Of a stretch of 64,000 bases of DNA, positions 16,636 through 25,109 are shown in pieces. Source of the DNA: Microcystis panniformis FACHB-1757 (GTDB lineage Bacteria > Cyanobacteriota > Cyanobacteriia > Cyanobacteriales > Microcystaceae). A program made the position numbers and the translations under genes. The DNA lies in contig NZ_CP011339.1 of assembly GCF_001264245.1 (NCBI RefSeq), forward strand, positions 4,464,001-4,528,000, read 5' to 3'. Position 1 is the first letter of the stretch; every line of letters starts with the position of its first letter. The notes beneath the pieces were generated by a model. It saw only the letters and a program-made list of their open reading frames with translations. It ran no database searches and was not told the DNA's origin.

Positions 16636-16818
16636 TTAACTAAGTTTTTCTTCAGGAAAAGTTGCTTGAAACTCATCGAGTAATTCATCCAACTCCTCAA
16701 GAGCTTGATTGACATCTAATCTCAGTCCCCCAATGTCGGGTTTATCGCGCAATTGCAGTAAATAATCGCGTTTATTAGCCATTTGTTTCACTTTATCGAT
16801 CAAGCTGGTTTTATCCAT
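16636..16818 (-). CDS. Small conserved-looking acidic protein
   Basis: A 60-residue product with two probable helices (SLIDKVKQMANKRDYLLQLR; DVNQALEELDELLDEFQATF), acidic and without Cys. A clear Shine-Dalgarno (AGAGGGTG) sits six bases before ATG, and codon use fits the neighbours, which supports a real gene. Function not recognised. Its stop adjoins the end of the response-regulator pseudogene, tail to tail. Confidence 0.6.
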   Translation of the reverse strand: MDKTSLIDKVKQMANKRDYLLQLRDKPDIGGLRLDVNQALEELDELLDEFQATFPEEKLS

Positions 16819-17077
16819 AATTCACCCTCTGGTACTGACTGCGATTATATCTCAGTCAGCCCCTATCAGTGAACAGTGATCGGTGAACAGTGAACAGCCA
16901 GTGATCACCAGTAAGCTGTTGACTATCTAAATTACTCGTTAAGATTGCAGGGGAGCGCCGGAGCCGCGGAGCAGGGAGAGGCAGTTTGAGCATTTGTACT
17001 AAAATTTCCAATTAAATTCAGTACAGCTTAACTGATAACTGATAACTGATAACTGATAACTGATAACTGATTTTCCT
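16819..17077. other. Gap with mixed heptamer repeats
   Basis: Contains CAGTGAACAGTGATC-type repeats (16866-16915) and, directly before the hyuB start, six perfect AACTGAT copies (17030-17071). The position of the hyuB promoter is not evident. Confidence 0.6.
17030..17071. repeat. Six AACTGAT copies abutting the hyuB start
   Basis: Perfect heptamer array ending seven bases before ATG at 17078. The normal Shine-Dalgarno window is therefore repeat sequence plus TTTTCCT; no purine-rich ribosome binding site is visible. Confidence 0.9.
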
Positions 17078-18649
17078 ATGTTCCCTGTAGATTTTCACCG
17101 CACAGAAATAACTACCGTTGCCGATCCTATTTATCTAGAAATCTTTAAAAATCTCTATCAATTTATTGCCGAAGAAATGGGGATTACTCTCCAAAATACG
17201 GCAGCAAGTGTCAACATTAAAGAGCGCCTAGACTTCTCCTGTGCTATCTTTGATGAGGTGGGAAATTTAATCGCTAATGCTCCTCATATTCCCGTCCATT
17301 TAGGCTCGATGGCCGATAGTGTCAAAAGTTTAATTCAGGATAAAGGGGAGACGATTCGTCCGGGGAATGTTTATCTAGCTAATAATCCTTATAATGGCGG
17401 TACTCACCTGCCGGATGTCACAGTAATTAGTCCTATTTTTGACTGCCAAAATCAGGAAATATTATTTTATCTTGCCTCCCGGGGACATCAAGCTGATATC
17501 GGTGGAATTACCCCTGGTTCTATGCCTCCCCATTCTGTCCATATTAGCGAAGAAGGAATTTTATTCGATAATTTTTTGCTGGTAGCGGCGGGAAAGTTTC
17601 GGGAACAAGAATTAATTAATCACTTAACTAATAGTCCTTTTCCTGCTCGCAATATCGCCCAAAATATTGCCGATTTTCAGGCACAAATAGCCGCTAATGC
17701 CAAGGGAGAAAGAGAATTACATAATATGGTTGATCGCTACGGATTAGCTATGGTTAAAGCCTATCAACAGTTTGTTCAAGATAATGCCGAATTAGCGGTT
17801 AGAAAAGCTATATCTGTCTTAAAAGATGGTGAATTTACCTATTATCTGGATAACGGTGCTGTCATCAAGGTCAGAATTAGCATAGATATTGATAATTGTC
17901 AAGCAACCATCGATTTTACTGGCACATCTGACCAGTTAAATAATAATTTTAATGCACCCCTAGCAGTGACAAGAGCGGCGGTTTTATACGTTTTTCGTAC
18001 CCTTGTGGAGGAGGCAATCCCTTTAAATGCTGGCTGTTTCAAACCCCTCCATTTAATTATCCCATCTGGCTGTTTTCTTAATCCCGTTTATCCAGCTGCC
18101 GTAGTAGCGGGAAATGTGGAAACTTCCCAGGCAATAGTTAATACTTTATACGGTGCTTTAGGCATTCAAGCAGCCAGCCAAGGGACGATGAATAATTTCA
18201 CTTTTGGTAATCAAGAATATCAATATTATGAGACTATTTGCGGCGGTTCTGGTGCGGGGGCAAATTTTGCGGGAACTGCTGCCGTACAAACCCAAATGAC
18301 TAATTCCCGTCTCACTGATCCGGAAGTATTAGAAATGCGCTATCCTGTGTTAGTAGAAAGTTTTAGCATTCGCCCCGATAGTGGCGGCAAGGGACAATAT
18401 TCTGGAGGTGATGGTGTGATTAGAAGAATGAAATTTCAAGAGGCTATGACTGCTAATATTCTGTCGGGTAATCGCCTGATTCCCCCCTTTGGACTAGCGG
18501 GAGGAAAAGCCGGTAAAATAGGACGTAATGCCGTGGAAAGAAACGATGGAACTATCGAAGAATTGCCCGGTACTGCGACTGTAGAAGTGAACCCCGGTGA
18601 TATTTTTATTATTGAAACTCCCGGCGGTGGTGGCTATGGAAATTGTTGA
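17078..18649 (+). CDS. hyuB: Hydantoinase B/oxoprolinase family subunit
   Basis: A 523-residue HyuB-type protein, the second half of ATP-dependent 5-oxoprolinase/N-methylhydantoinase enzymes, which open cyclic amides such as 5-oxoproline. Family features: DPIYLEIFKNLYQFIAEEMG at the N-terminus, RLDFSCAIFDEVGNLIANAPHIPVH, NNPYNGGTHLPD, LASRGHQADIGG, and the C-terminal PGGGGYG. Length is normal. Its usual partner HyuA is not in the window, so it must be encoded elsewhere, or this gene works with a distant subunit. Start codon chosen as the only ATG in position; the ribosome binding region is occupied by a repeat array. Confidence 0.9.
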   Translation: MFPVDFHRTEITTVADPIYLEIFKNLYQFIAEEMGITLQNTAASVNIKERLDFSCAIFDEVGNLIANAPHIPVHLGSMADSVKSLIQDKGETIRPGNVYLANNPYNGGTHLPDVTVISPIFDCQNQEILFYLASRGHQADIGGITPGSMPPHSVHISEEGILFDNFLLVAAGKFREQELINHLTNSPFPARNIAQNIADFQAQIAANAKGERELHNMVDRYGLAMVKAYQQFVQDNAELAVRKAISVLKDGEFTYYLDNGAVIKVRISIDIDNCQATIDFTGTSDQLNNNFNAPLAVTRAAVLYVFRTLVEEAIPLNAGCFKPLHLIIPSGCFLNPVYPAAVVAGNVETSQAIVNTLYGALGIQAASQGTMNNFTFGNQEYQYYETICGGSGAGANFAGTAAVQTQMTNSRLTDPEVLEMRYPVLVESFSIRPDSGGKGQYSGGDGVIRRMKFQEAMTANILSGNRLIPPFGLAGGKAGKIGRNAVERNDGTIEELPGTATVEVNPGDIFIIETPGGGGYGNC

Positions 18650-18669
18650 ACGATAACTTTAATTTTAAT

Positions 18670-18765
18670 TAAGTACCTAAGCAAAATTAAGTAAGTGGTT
18701 ATAATTAAATTAAAGATGGATCCCCCCTTAATCCCCCCTTAATAAGGGGGGTGTCTGACGATTTA
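18670..18765. mobile_element. MITE family 1, copy C, joined to a family 4 end
   Basis: The family 4 terminus TAAGTACCTAAGCAAAATTAA (18670-18690) runs directly into a family 1 left end at 18688 (TAAGTAAGTGGTTATAATT), sharing three bases. The family 1 copy keeps the central CCCCCCTTAATAAGGGGGG hairpin and GTGTCTGACGATTT but lacks the right terminus. It ends just upstream of tsaD. Confidence 0.6.
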
Positions 18766-18776
18766 CTGATTAATTT

Positions 18777-19823
18777 ATGACAATTATCTTAGCGATCGAA
18801 ACCAGTTGCGATGAAACGGCTGTGGCTATTGTTAACAATAACCTGGTGTTGAGTAGTGTGGTTTCTTCTCAAATTGATCTCCATCGTCTCTATGGCGGTG
18901 TTGTGCCGGAAATGGCCTCGCGACAACACCTAGAAACCATTAATTTTTGTCTAGAAAAAGCTTGGCAAGAAACGGGTTTAACTTGGTCAGAAATTGATGG
19001 AATAGCCGCCACAGTTGCCCCCGGTTTAGTAGGTGCTTTAATGGTGGGAATGACGGCAGCCAAAACCCTCGCTATTGTCCACGATAAACCCTTTATCGGC
19101 ATTCATCATCTCGAAGGTCATATCTATGCTTCCTATCTCGCTGAATCTGATCTTAAACCTCCTTTTTTATCTCTTTTAGTCTCTGGGGGTCATACCAGTT
19201 TAATCCATGTGCAGGCCTGCGGCAAATATCAACAATTAGGAACCACTAGAGATGATGCAGCCGGAGAAGCTTTTGATAAAGTGGCACGATTATTAAACTT
19301 AAGTTATCCCGGTGGTCCGATAATCGATCGCATGGCTAAAGATGGTAATCCCCAAGCTTTTCCCTTACCTGAAGGTAAAATATCTTTACCAACCGGCGGT
19401 TTTCATGCCTACGATTCCAGTTTTAGTGGTTTAAAAACGGCTGTTTTGCGCTTAGTAGAGAAATTCGAGCCAGATAATTTACCTGTAGCTGATATAGCCG
19501 CTAGTTTTCAAGATACGGTAGCCAGAAGTTTAACCCGTCGGACAATCAATTGTGCCTTAGATTATGGCTTAAAAACTATCGCGATCGGGGGAGGAGTGGC
19601 TGCTAATAGTGCCTTAAGAAATCATCTGCAAACTGCCGCCAAAAATCATCATTTAACCGTCTATTTTCCGCCGCTTAAACTCTGTACCGATAACGCCGCT
19701 ATGATTGCTCGCGCTGCCGTTGATCATTATGATCTTGGTCATTTTTCTGACCTTTCCCTCGGTGTTCGTTCCCGTTTACCTTTAAGCGAAGTTATGCAAT
19801 TATATAATACGTCAGATTTTTAG
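18777..19823 (+). CDS. tsaD: tRNA N6-adenosine threonylcarbamoyltransferase
   Basis: Transfers threonylcarbamoyl from TC-AMP to A37 of ANN-decoding tRNAs (t6A), with TsaB and TsaE. The 348-residue ASKHA-fold protein shows LAIETSCDETAVAIV at the N-terminus. The metal-binding H-x-x-x-H is His111/His115 in HHLEGH. Further motifs are VSGGHTSL, RDDAAGEAFDKVARLL and the ATP-binding GGVAANSALR. Length and all motifs are normal. It is preceded by a truncated MITE and followed by heptamer repeats; no tsaB/tsaE nearby. Confidence 0.96.
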   Translation: MTIILAIETSCDETAVAIVNNNLVLSSVVSSQIDLHRLYGGVVPEMASRQHLETINFCLEKAWQETGLTWSEIDGIAATVAPGLVGALMVGMTAAKTLAIVHDKPFIGIHHLEGHIYASYLAESDLKPPFLSLLVSGGHTSLIHVQACGKYQQLGTTRDDAAGEAFDKVARLLNLSYPGGPIIDRMAKDGNPQAFPLPEGKISLPTGGFHAYDSSFSGLKTAVLRLVEKFEPDNLPVADIAASFQDTVARSLTRRTINCALDYGLKTIAIGGGVAANSALRNHLQTAAKNHHLTVYFPPLKLCTDNAAMIARAAVDHYDLGHFSDLSLGVRSRLPLSEVMQLYNTSDF

Positions 19824-19842
19824 CTATCAGCCTTGAATCAGT

Positions 19843-19916
19843 GATCAGTGATCAGTTATCAGTTATCAGATATGAGTTTTCAGTTCACTGTTTACTGTTG
19901 ACCGATCACTGAAAAA
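19843..19916. repeat. Inverted heptamer-repeat arms
   Basis: CAGTGATCAGTGATCAGTTA-type units on the left, and their complements (TTTACTGTTGACCGATCACTG) on the right, capable of a long imperfect hairpin in the tsaD-truB gap. Confidence 0.6.
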
Positions 19917-19995
19917 AGCTCCCCACTCTCCTATACCTTTTAAACAGGATTTAGTCTGACCTATAGTGGCACAAGTCCACCCTACAATTGATCAA

Positions 19996-20877
19996 ATGTT
20001 TGGCTTTTTAAATCTCAATAAACCCCCCGATTGGACTTCTCACGATTGCGTGGCCAAAGTCCGCAAAATTCTGAAGACAAAACGAGTCGGCCATGGCGGA
20101 ACTTTAGATCCTATGGCTACGGGAGTTTTACCGATCGCCGTCGGTGCTGCCACCCGATTACTGCCCTATTTACCCGAAAATAAGGCTTATCGGGCAAAAA
20201 TCCAGTTAGGACTCAGCACCGATACCGATGATATTACGGGAAAAGCGATCGCCACTTGTCCCTGTGGCGATTTAACTTTAGAGGCAGTTAAGCCCCATTT
20301 AGCGGAATTTATCGGCAATATTGCCCAGATTCCGCCGATGTATAGTGCTATTCACAAGGATGGTCGCCGTCTCTACGAATTGGCGCGCAAAGGGGAAATA
20401 ATCGCAGTGGAGCCTCGTCAGGTCAAAATTGACCAAATTACGGTTTTAGGCTGGTTAGAGGGCGAATTTCCGCAAATAGAGCTAGATATTCACTGTGGAT
20501 CGGGGACTTATATTCGTTCCCTGGCCAGAGATTTGGGGAAGGTGTTAGCTGTCGGTGGCACTTTAGCCAGTTTAACTCGCACGGAAAGCTGTGGTTTTCA
20601 ATTAGCTGATAGTATTAATCTGGAAGCTTTAATGGCTAATTCCGAGGGTTTAATTTCGCCTCGCATTGCCTTGGCACATCTAGACTGGATTTCTTTGACA
20701 TCAGAGAGAGTTATCGATTGGTTTCACGGCAGAAAAATTAATCTCACCGATACAAATGTTATGAGCGGTTCTCTGGTTGCTGTGGAGTCTTTAGAAGCTC
20801 AATTTCTCGGCATTGGTGAGATAGTTAGCAGAGAAGATGAATACTACCTACAGCCTAAAATAGTTATTCAGCAATAG
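19996..20877 (+). CDS. truB: tRNA pseudouridine-55 synthase
   Basis: Isomerises U55 to pseudouridine in the T-loop of tRNAs. From ATG at 19996 the product starts FGFLNLNKPPDWTSHDCV. The catalytic Asp38 lies in G-G-T-L-D-P-M-A-T-G-V-L-P. Other motifs: TDTDDITGK, PPMYSAIHKDGRRLYELAR, and GTYIRSLARDLG. A C-terminal TruB domain follows. The frame also allows GTG at 19966, ten codons upstream, less likely by family comparison. Length 293 residues is normal. Stands alone in a repeat-flanked position. Confidence 0.94.
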   Translation: MFGFLNLNKPPDWTSHDCVAKVRKILKTKRVGHGGTLDPMATGVLPIAVGAATRLLPYLPENKAYRAKIQLGLSTDTDDITGKAIATCPCGDLTLEAVKPHLAEFIGNIAQIPPMYSAIHKDGRRLYELARKGEIIAVEPRQVKIDQITVLGWLEGEFPQIELDIHCGSGTYIRSLARDLGKVLAVGGTLASLTRTESCGFQLADSINLEALMANSEGLISPRIALAHLDWISLTSERVIDWFHGRKINLTDTNVMSGSLVAVESLEAQFLGIGEIVSREDEYYLQPKIVIQQ

Positions 20878-20949
20878 GGTTAATAATCAAAACTTTTTCT
20901 ATATCTTAATTATGTTTATCTGGACAAACTAAGCTTTTTTATCAACAGT

Positions 20950-21130
20950 GATCCTCTTGCATAATTAATTTTTCAGGGTTCAAAAACGGCAAAAATAATG
21001 GTTAAATTGCCTAACATCTGTAAAGAGACCATTTAATTGATTATGATTGATTCTTAATTCTCCTGACTACTGACTACTGACTACTGACTCCTAACCCTAA
21101 CAACAATTTTTGATTTTTACAAGAGGTCTA
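20950..21130. mobile_element. MITE family 3b, copy 2
   Basis: A 181-bp element between CCTCTTGCATAATTA at the left and TTTACAAGAGGTCTA at the right, which are imperfect terminal inverted repeats ending in TA. It is the reverse-orientation relative of 7856-8022 and contains a CTACTGA heptamer array (21061-21090). Its right end lies inside the coding frame of the winged-helix gene. Confidence 0.7.
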
Positions 21131-21369
21131 GTATAAACCCACTGATTATGATTTTTTCTGGCCACGATTTTTTTAGAAGCAACCAAAGATTTTAGACAAA
21201 GATTGAGCATAGAAACGGGACGATTTAAGCGTTGGCTCAATTCTTGAACTGTGATTCCTTGAGGATAAACTTGCATAAGTTCAAAAATTTGTGCGCTGGT
21301 ATTTAATCCTTTTGTGGGACTAATAATCTTGATAGCCAAGGCTAGTAATCGGGAGAAACGACAGGCCAT
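21097..21369 (-). CDS. Small winged-helix DNA-binding protein, 3' end replaced by MITE
   Basis: A 90-residue protein with a winged-helix-like core (QIFELMQVYPQGITVQELSQ, RLNRPVSMLNLCLKSLVASK, KIVARKNHNQWVY), similar in layout to the DNA-binding half of IclR/MarR-type regulators. The effector domain is absent. The last eleven codons (TRPLVKIKNCC) and the stop come from the terminal repeat of MITE family 3b, so the native C-terminus has been lost or altered. It may be a truncated remnant or a still functional small regulator. Located downstream of hisC on the same strand, about 100 bases away. Confidence 0.6.
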   Translation of the reverse strand: MACRFSRLLALAIKIISPTKGLNTSAQIFELMQVYPQGITVQELSQRLNRPVSMLNLCLKSLVASKKIVARKNHNQWVYTRPLVKIKNCC

Positions 21370-21470
21370 TAGACCCTTGTTTGTCGCTGCTTTGTTCCGA
21401 TCGATCTAGCCTTTTTTTCGAGAAGTTATCAGGGTTTCAAGTGCTAATAAAACCCTGACGTAAATCGAGA

Positions 21471-22517
21471 TTAATTTGTTCCCATAATCTCTTGAATAGC
21501 AGATAAAAGGCGATCAATCTCCCCATCGGTTCCGATAGAAATCCGCACATAATTCTGAATGCGAGGATGTTTAAAGTATCGCACTAATATCTGACGCTCT
21601 TTGAGTTGATTATATAACTCACTGGCACTAATGTGCGGGGGAGAAGCGAGGATAAAATTAGCTTCCGAGTCAAAAACAATAAATCCCAACTCGCGCAGAG
21701 AAGTAATTAAACGGCTGCGGGTTTGACGGACTTTTTGCCAAACTTGCTCAAAATAATTATGGTGTTTTAAAGCTGCTGTGGCTAAAGTTTGAGCAATGCG
21801 ATCTAAATTATAGGAATCACGCACCTTATCCATCTGTTCGATAATTGCCCTCGAAGCAAAACCGAAACCGACTCTTAACCCCGCTAAACTATAACTTTTC
21901 GACATGGTGCGACTAATGATGACATTATCGTAACGGGAGAGAAAATCGAGATGATTGTCATCACTAAAATCCACATAAGCTTCATCAATTAATACCAATC
22001 CTGACGCATTAGCACAGGTTGCTTCTAAATAGTCGCGCTCAAGATGTTTACCGAGGGGAGGATTAGGAGAAGCGAGAAAAATTAATTTCGCTTCCGGACA
22101 AATAATCGGTCCTGCTAATTCAAATTGATCATTAGTGGGAAATTCGATAATATTTGCCCCGTGTACCCGGGCAATTGTCTCGTAAAGGGAATAGGTTAAA
22201 TCCAAAAAAGCGACACTTTCGCCAGGGTTAACAAAAGTTCGCAGGGCGATATTAAGTATATCATCGGAGCCATTACCGGCGATTATCTGATCGGCTGTTA
22301 TGCCGTATAATTCCGCCGCCGTTTGCCGTAACTCTTTGGAGATAGGATCGGGATAGAGTCGGACTTTCTCTAATTGCTCTTGCAAGGGGGCAAAAATTTC
22401 CGCCGGTGGGGGATAGGGATTCTCATTGGTGTTAAGTTTGGTAAATCCCGCGCTTTGGGGCTGTTCTCCCGGAGTGTAAGCGGGGGTTTGACGAACACAA
22501 TCGCGTGTAGGTAGCAT
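21471..22517 (-). CDS. hisC: Histidinol-phosphate aminotransferase
   Basis: PLP-dependent aminotransferase converting imidazole acetol-phosphate to histidinol-phosphate with glutamate; may also act on aromatic 2-oxo acids. 348 residues, class I/II fold. N-TNENPYPPP (substrate), GNGSDDILNI (PLP phosphate contact), SPNPPLG, LIDEAYVDF (Asp to pyridine N), the Schiff-base Lys207 in SRTMSKSYSLAGLRVG and Arg near the C-terminus (NYVRISIGT). All catalytic residues are present. It lies 100 bases downstream of ispG on the same strand. Confidence 0.95.
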   Translation of the reverse strand: MLPTRDCVRQTPAYTPGEQPQSAGFTKLNTNENPYPPPAEIFAPLQEQLEKVRLYPDPISKELRQTAAELYGITADQIIAGNGSDDILNIALRTFVNPGESVAFLDLTYSLYETIARVHGANIIEFPTNDQFELAGPIICPEAKLIFLASPNPPLGKHLERDYLEATCANASGLVLIDEAYVDFSDDNHLDFLSRYDNVIISRTMSKSYSLAGLRVGFGFASRAIIEQMDKVRDSYNLDRIAQTLATAALKHHNYFEQVWQKVRQTRSRLITSLRELGFIVFDSEANFILASPPHISASELYNQLKERQILVRYFKHPRIQNYVRISIGTDGEIDRLLSAIQEIMGTN

Positions 22518-22580
22518 GGACTCTCTGGGGCGGCAATTTCTAGCAAGCTTTCTATTGTAACAAATCCTCGCCGATGATCG

Positions 22581-22603
22581 GGGGTTGAATCGATGTCAAC
22601 CCC
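22581..22603. repeat. Hairpin between ispG and hisC
   Basis: GGGGTTGA and TCAACCCC form an 8-bp stem around a 7-base loop, with no U run on either strand. The sequence resembles a degraded arm of the 28-bp palindrome family. It lies 16 bases beyond the ispG stop. Confidence 0.5.
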
Positions 22604-22618
22604 TACCGGTAAAACTAA

Positions 22619-23839
22619 TTAAGGTTCTACCCAACGGCCATCGGCTTTAATTAAATTAATCAACTCGCTTACACCTTCACTTTCGGGGACGCGTTTAATT
22701 TCCTCGCGACCGCGATAAAGGGCAATATAACCGGCCTGTTTCCCCACATAACCATAGTCTGCGTCGGCCATTTCTCCCGGTCCATTGACAATACAACCCA
22801 TAACGGCGATATCGAGTCCGGTGAGGTGTTGAGTCGCTGCCCGCACTTGCTGCAGAACATCTTCTAAATTAAAAAGAGTGCGACCACAGGAAGGACAGGC
22901 GACGTATTCGACCATGGTTTTCCGCAGTCCCAGGGCCTGGAGAATGCTGTAACAGACGGGAATTTCCTTTTCGGGAGCTTCCGTCAGAGAAACGCGAATC
23001 GTATCACCGATACCGTCCGCTAAGAGAGTGGCAATCCCGGCAGTGGATTTAATTCGTCCGTATTCCCCATCTCCTGCCTCAGTAACCCCCAAATGTAGGG
23101 GATAATCCATACCTAACTCGTCCATGCGCTTAACCATGAGACGATAGGTGGCTACCATAACTGGCACCCTGGAAGCTTTCAGGGAAACCACCAGATTGCG
23201 AAAATCGAGGGATTCGCAGATGCGGATAAATTCTAAAGCCGACTGTACCATTCCTTCGGGGGTGTCACCGTAGGTAAAGAGCATTCTTTCGGCCAGAGAA
23301 CCGTGGTTAACGCCGATTCGCATCGCTTTATCTTGATCTCGCAGGGAAACTACTAAAGGTTTCAGGGTTTCGGCGATTTTTTCGCCAATTTCATCAAATT
23401 CTGCCTGACTGTACTCGCTGCGGTCGGCTTTCGGTTTCTCGAAAACGTACAAACCGGGGTTAATCCGCACTTTATCGACGTGCTTGGCCACTTCTAGAGC
23501 GATTTTCATGCCGTTGTGATGTACATCGGCTACTAACGGCACAGGTTGATAGGTGGCGAGCAGTTTTTCCCTAATTTTAGCTAAAGCGGTGGCGTGGGAC
23601 AGACTCGGCACGGTGACGCGGACAATTTCACAGCCGATTTCATGGAGGCGACGGATACCGGCCACGGAACCATCTATATCAAGGGTATCCTCGTTAATCA
23701 TCGACTGCACGACCACGGGATGACCACCACCGATGGTAACGCTACCTACCCGGACGGGACGGGTTTTGCGTCGGTGAATCGTGGTGTCGAATTCGGAGGC
23801 AGTTGCGGGGGGTTTGAGCGTCGATTCCAAGGTTTGCAT
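22619..23839 (-). CDS. ispG: 4-hydroxy-3-methylbut-2-enyl diphosphate synthase
   Basis: IspG (GcpE) converts methylerythritol cyclodiphosphate to HMBPP, the penultimate step of the MEP isoprenoid pathway; in cyanobacteria ferredoxin is the electron donor. 406 residues from ATG at 23839 (alternative ATG at 23860). The N-terminal TIM barrel has VRVGSVTIGGGHPVVVQSM and VADVHHN. The C-terminal [4Fe-4S] domain has CPSCGRTLF and MGCIVNGPGE, giving three Cys ligands plus a Glu. Normal length and complete. Its upstream region carries one arm of a 25-bp direct repeat and a MITE. Confidence 0.96.
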   Translation of the reverse strand: MQTLESTLKPPATASEFDTTIHRRKTRPVRVGSVTIGGGHPVVVQSMINEDTLDIDGSVAGIRRLHEIGCEIVRVTVPSLSHATALAKIREKLLATYQPVPLVADVHHNGMKIALEVAKHVDKVRINPGLYVFEKPKADRSEYSQAEFDEIGEKIAETLKPLVVSLRDQDKAMRIGVNHGSLAERMLFTYGDTPEGMVQSALEFIRICESLDFRNLVVSLKASRVPVMVATYRLMVKRMDELGMDYPLHLGVTEAGDGEYGRIKSTAGIATLLADGIGDTIRVSLTEAPEKEIPVCYSILQALGLRKTMVEYVACPSCGRTLFNLEDVLQQVRAATQHLTGLDIAVMGCIVNGPGEMADADYGYVGKQAGYIALYRGREEIKRVPESEGVSELINLIKADGRWVEP

Positions 23840-23871
23840 AGGACTATCACCAACAATCACTCTCCCTATTC

Positions 23872-24012
23872 TCTCAAAGAACAGGAACGGATTCTAAGTA
23901 GGGAGGCACAATTATTTGTCGGATGGGTTAGGGGTAGCGTAACAGGAGCGGACGTTGGGTTTCATGCTTCAACCCAACCTACGTTCATCTCAAAGAACAG
24001 GAACAGATTCTA
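23872..24012. mobile_element. MITE family 2, copy 3, flanked by 25-bp direct repeats
   Basis: The family 2 sequence at 23895-23990 has a normal left end and core but no right TAAGTAG end. It lies between two copies of a 25-bp sequence (23872-23896 and 23988-24012; TCTCAAAGAACAGGAAC...) that differ at one base. The right copy contains the stop of the alpha/beta hydrolase gene; the left copy lies just upstream of ispG. Confidence 0.75.
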
Positions 24013-24904
24013 GCCACTCTAATAAAATTGGGTTAAAACGGTCAGGACATTCATCCTGTAAACAATGACCGGCCCGTTCAAATTCTACATATTTAATCCT
24101 AGGATTAAGGGAGACAAAACCCTGGGCTAACTGGACGGGAACCATCCGATCTTGTTTGCCCCAACACAATAAAATCGGGATTTCTAAGCGTGGTAAAATT
24201 AACTTTGCCGGTGGACAATATTCGGGATGATTGACAGCTTGTGCTAGGGAAATAAAGGCCTCCGCTGCCCCCTCATCTAGGGTTGGGGCGGCGATAATTT
24301 GCACTAATTCGTCGCTAACGGCTTTCTTGTCTTCGTAGGCGATTCCTGTCCATTTTTTTAAGACTTGCGGACGACGCAGATAGTAAAATATCGGTTTTAA
24401 TAGCCAAGGAGAAGTGAAAAAGTTTTCGATGGGAGTGACGATATTTAATAACCAATCGGCGATCATTTCCCGCCGACGGCTGACATCGGGTAAACTGAGC
24501 ATAACTAATCCGGCTACCATTTCTGGATATTTACCCCCTAGGGCCATACTAACTAAAGAACCGATCGAATTTCCCACTAATACCACCGGTCTATTGATAA
24601 AAGTTTGCCAGAAATCGTGTATTTGTTCCACCCAGAAATTAACGGTATAGGGAACCTGCACTTTACGCGAACCACCAAAACCTAATAAATCTACTGCGTA
24701 AACTCGATGATTTTGGCTGAGAATAGGAATATTATGGCGCCAATGTTCGATCGCTGCTCCAAATCCGTGCAGTAAAATTAAAGGGGGATTATCGGCATCT
24801 TGGGGGTTTTTTGCCGGCATAAAACTATAACGAATTTGCCAACCGCGCCACACCCAATCCCGTTGATAACCGATGCGTTCTGTCCAAGCTGGTGAAGTTG
24901 TCAC
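23990..24904 (-). CDS. Alpha/beta hydrolase
   Basis: A 304-residue alpha/beta-hydrolase of the type common in cyanobacteria and plastids (pheophytinase-like/epoxide-hydrolase-like). The oxyanion segment LLHGFGAAIEHWRHNI at about 44-60 precedes the nucleophile Ser113 in V-G-N-S-I-G-S. The acid is in GKQDRMVP (about residue 248), and the catalytic His is in RAGHCLQDECPD near 277. The triad is complete; substrate unknown. The stop codon lies inside a 25-bp repeat duplicated around a MITE, so the original 3' end is still present on both sides. Transcribed towards ispG, same strand. Confidence 0.88.
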   Translation of the reverse strand: MTTSPAWTERIGYQRDWVWRGWQIRYSFMPAKNPQDADNPPLILLHGFGAAIEHWRHNIPILSQNHRVYAVDLLGFGGSRKVQVPYTVNFWVEQIHDFWQTFINRPVVLVGNSIGSLVSMALGGKYPEMVAGLVMLSLPDVSRRREMIADWLLNIVTPIENFFTSPWLLKPIFYYLRRPQVLKKWTGIAYEDKKAVSDELVQIIAAPTLDEGAAEAFISLAQAVNHPEYCPPAKLILPRLEIPILLCWGKQDRMVPVQLAQGFVSLNPRIKYVEFERAGHCLQDECPDRFNPILLEWLESVPVL

Positions 24905-25109
24905 TTAAGTCAAACAATTAAGAGGGTTTCAGGAAATATTACTCTAGTTTTATTATACGGGTTTCCCCGTCCCTAACCCGCGGCTGAATAAGATTTTTGT
25001 ACTACTTTTTCCAAATATATTTAAACCTAGGGTTGATCTAGCCTATGCTAAAAAGAGGGGGACTAAAATCGCTCCTAGACTTTAATTGCAAATTTAGGAT
25101 ACTGCACAG

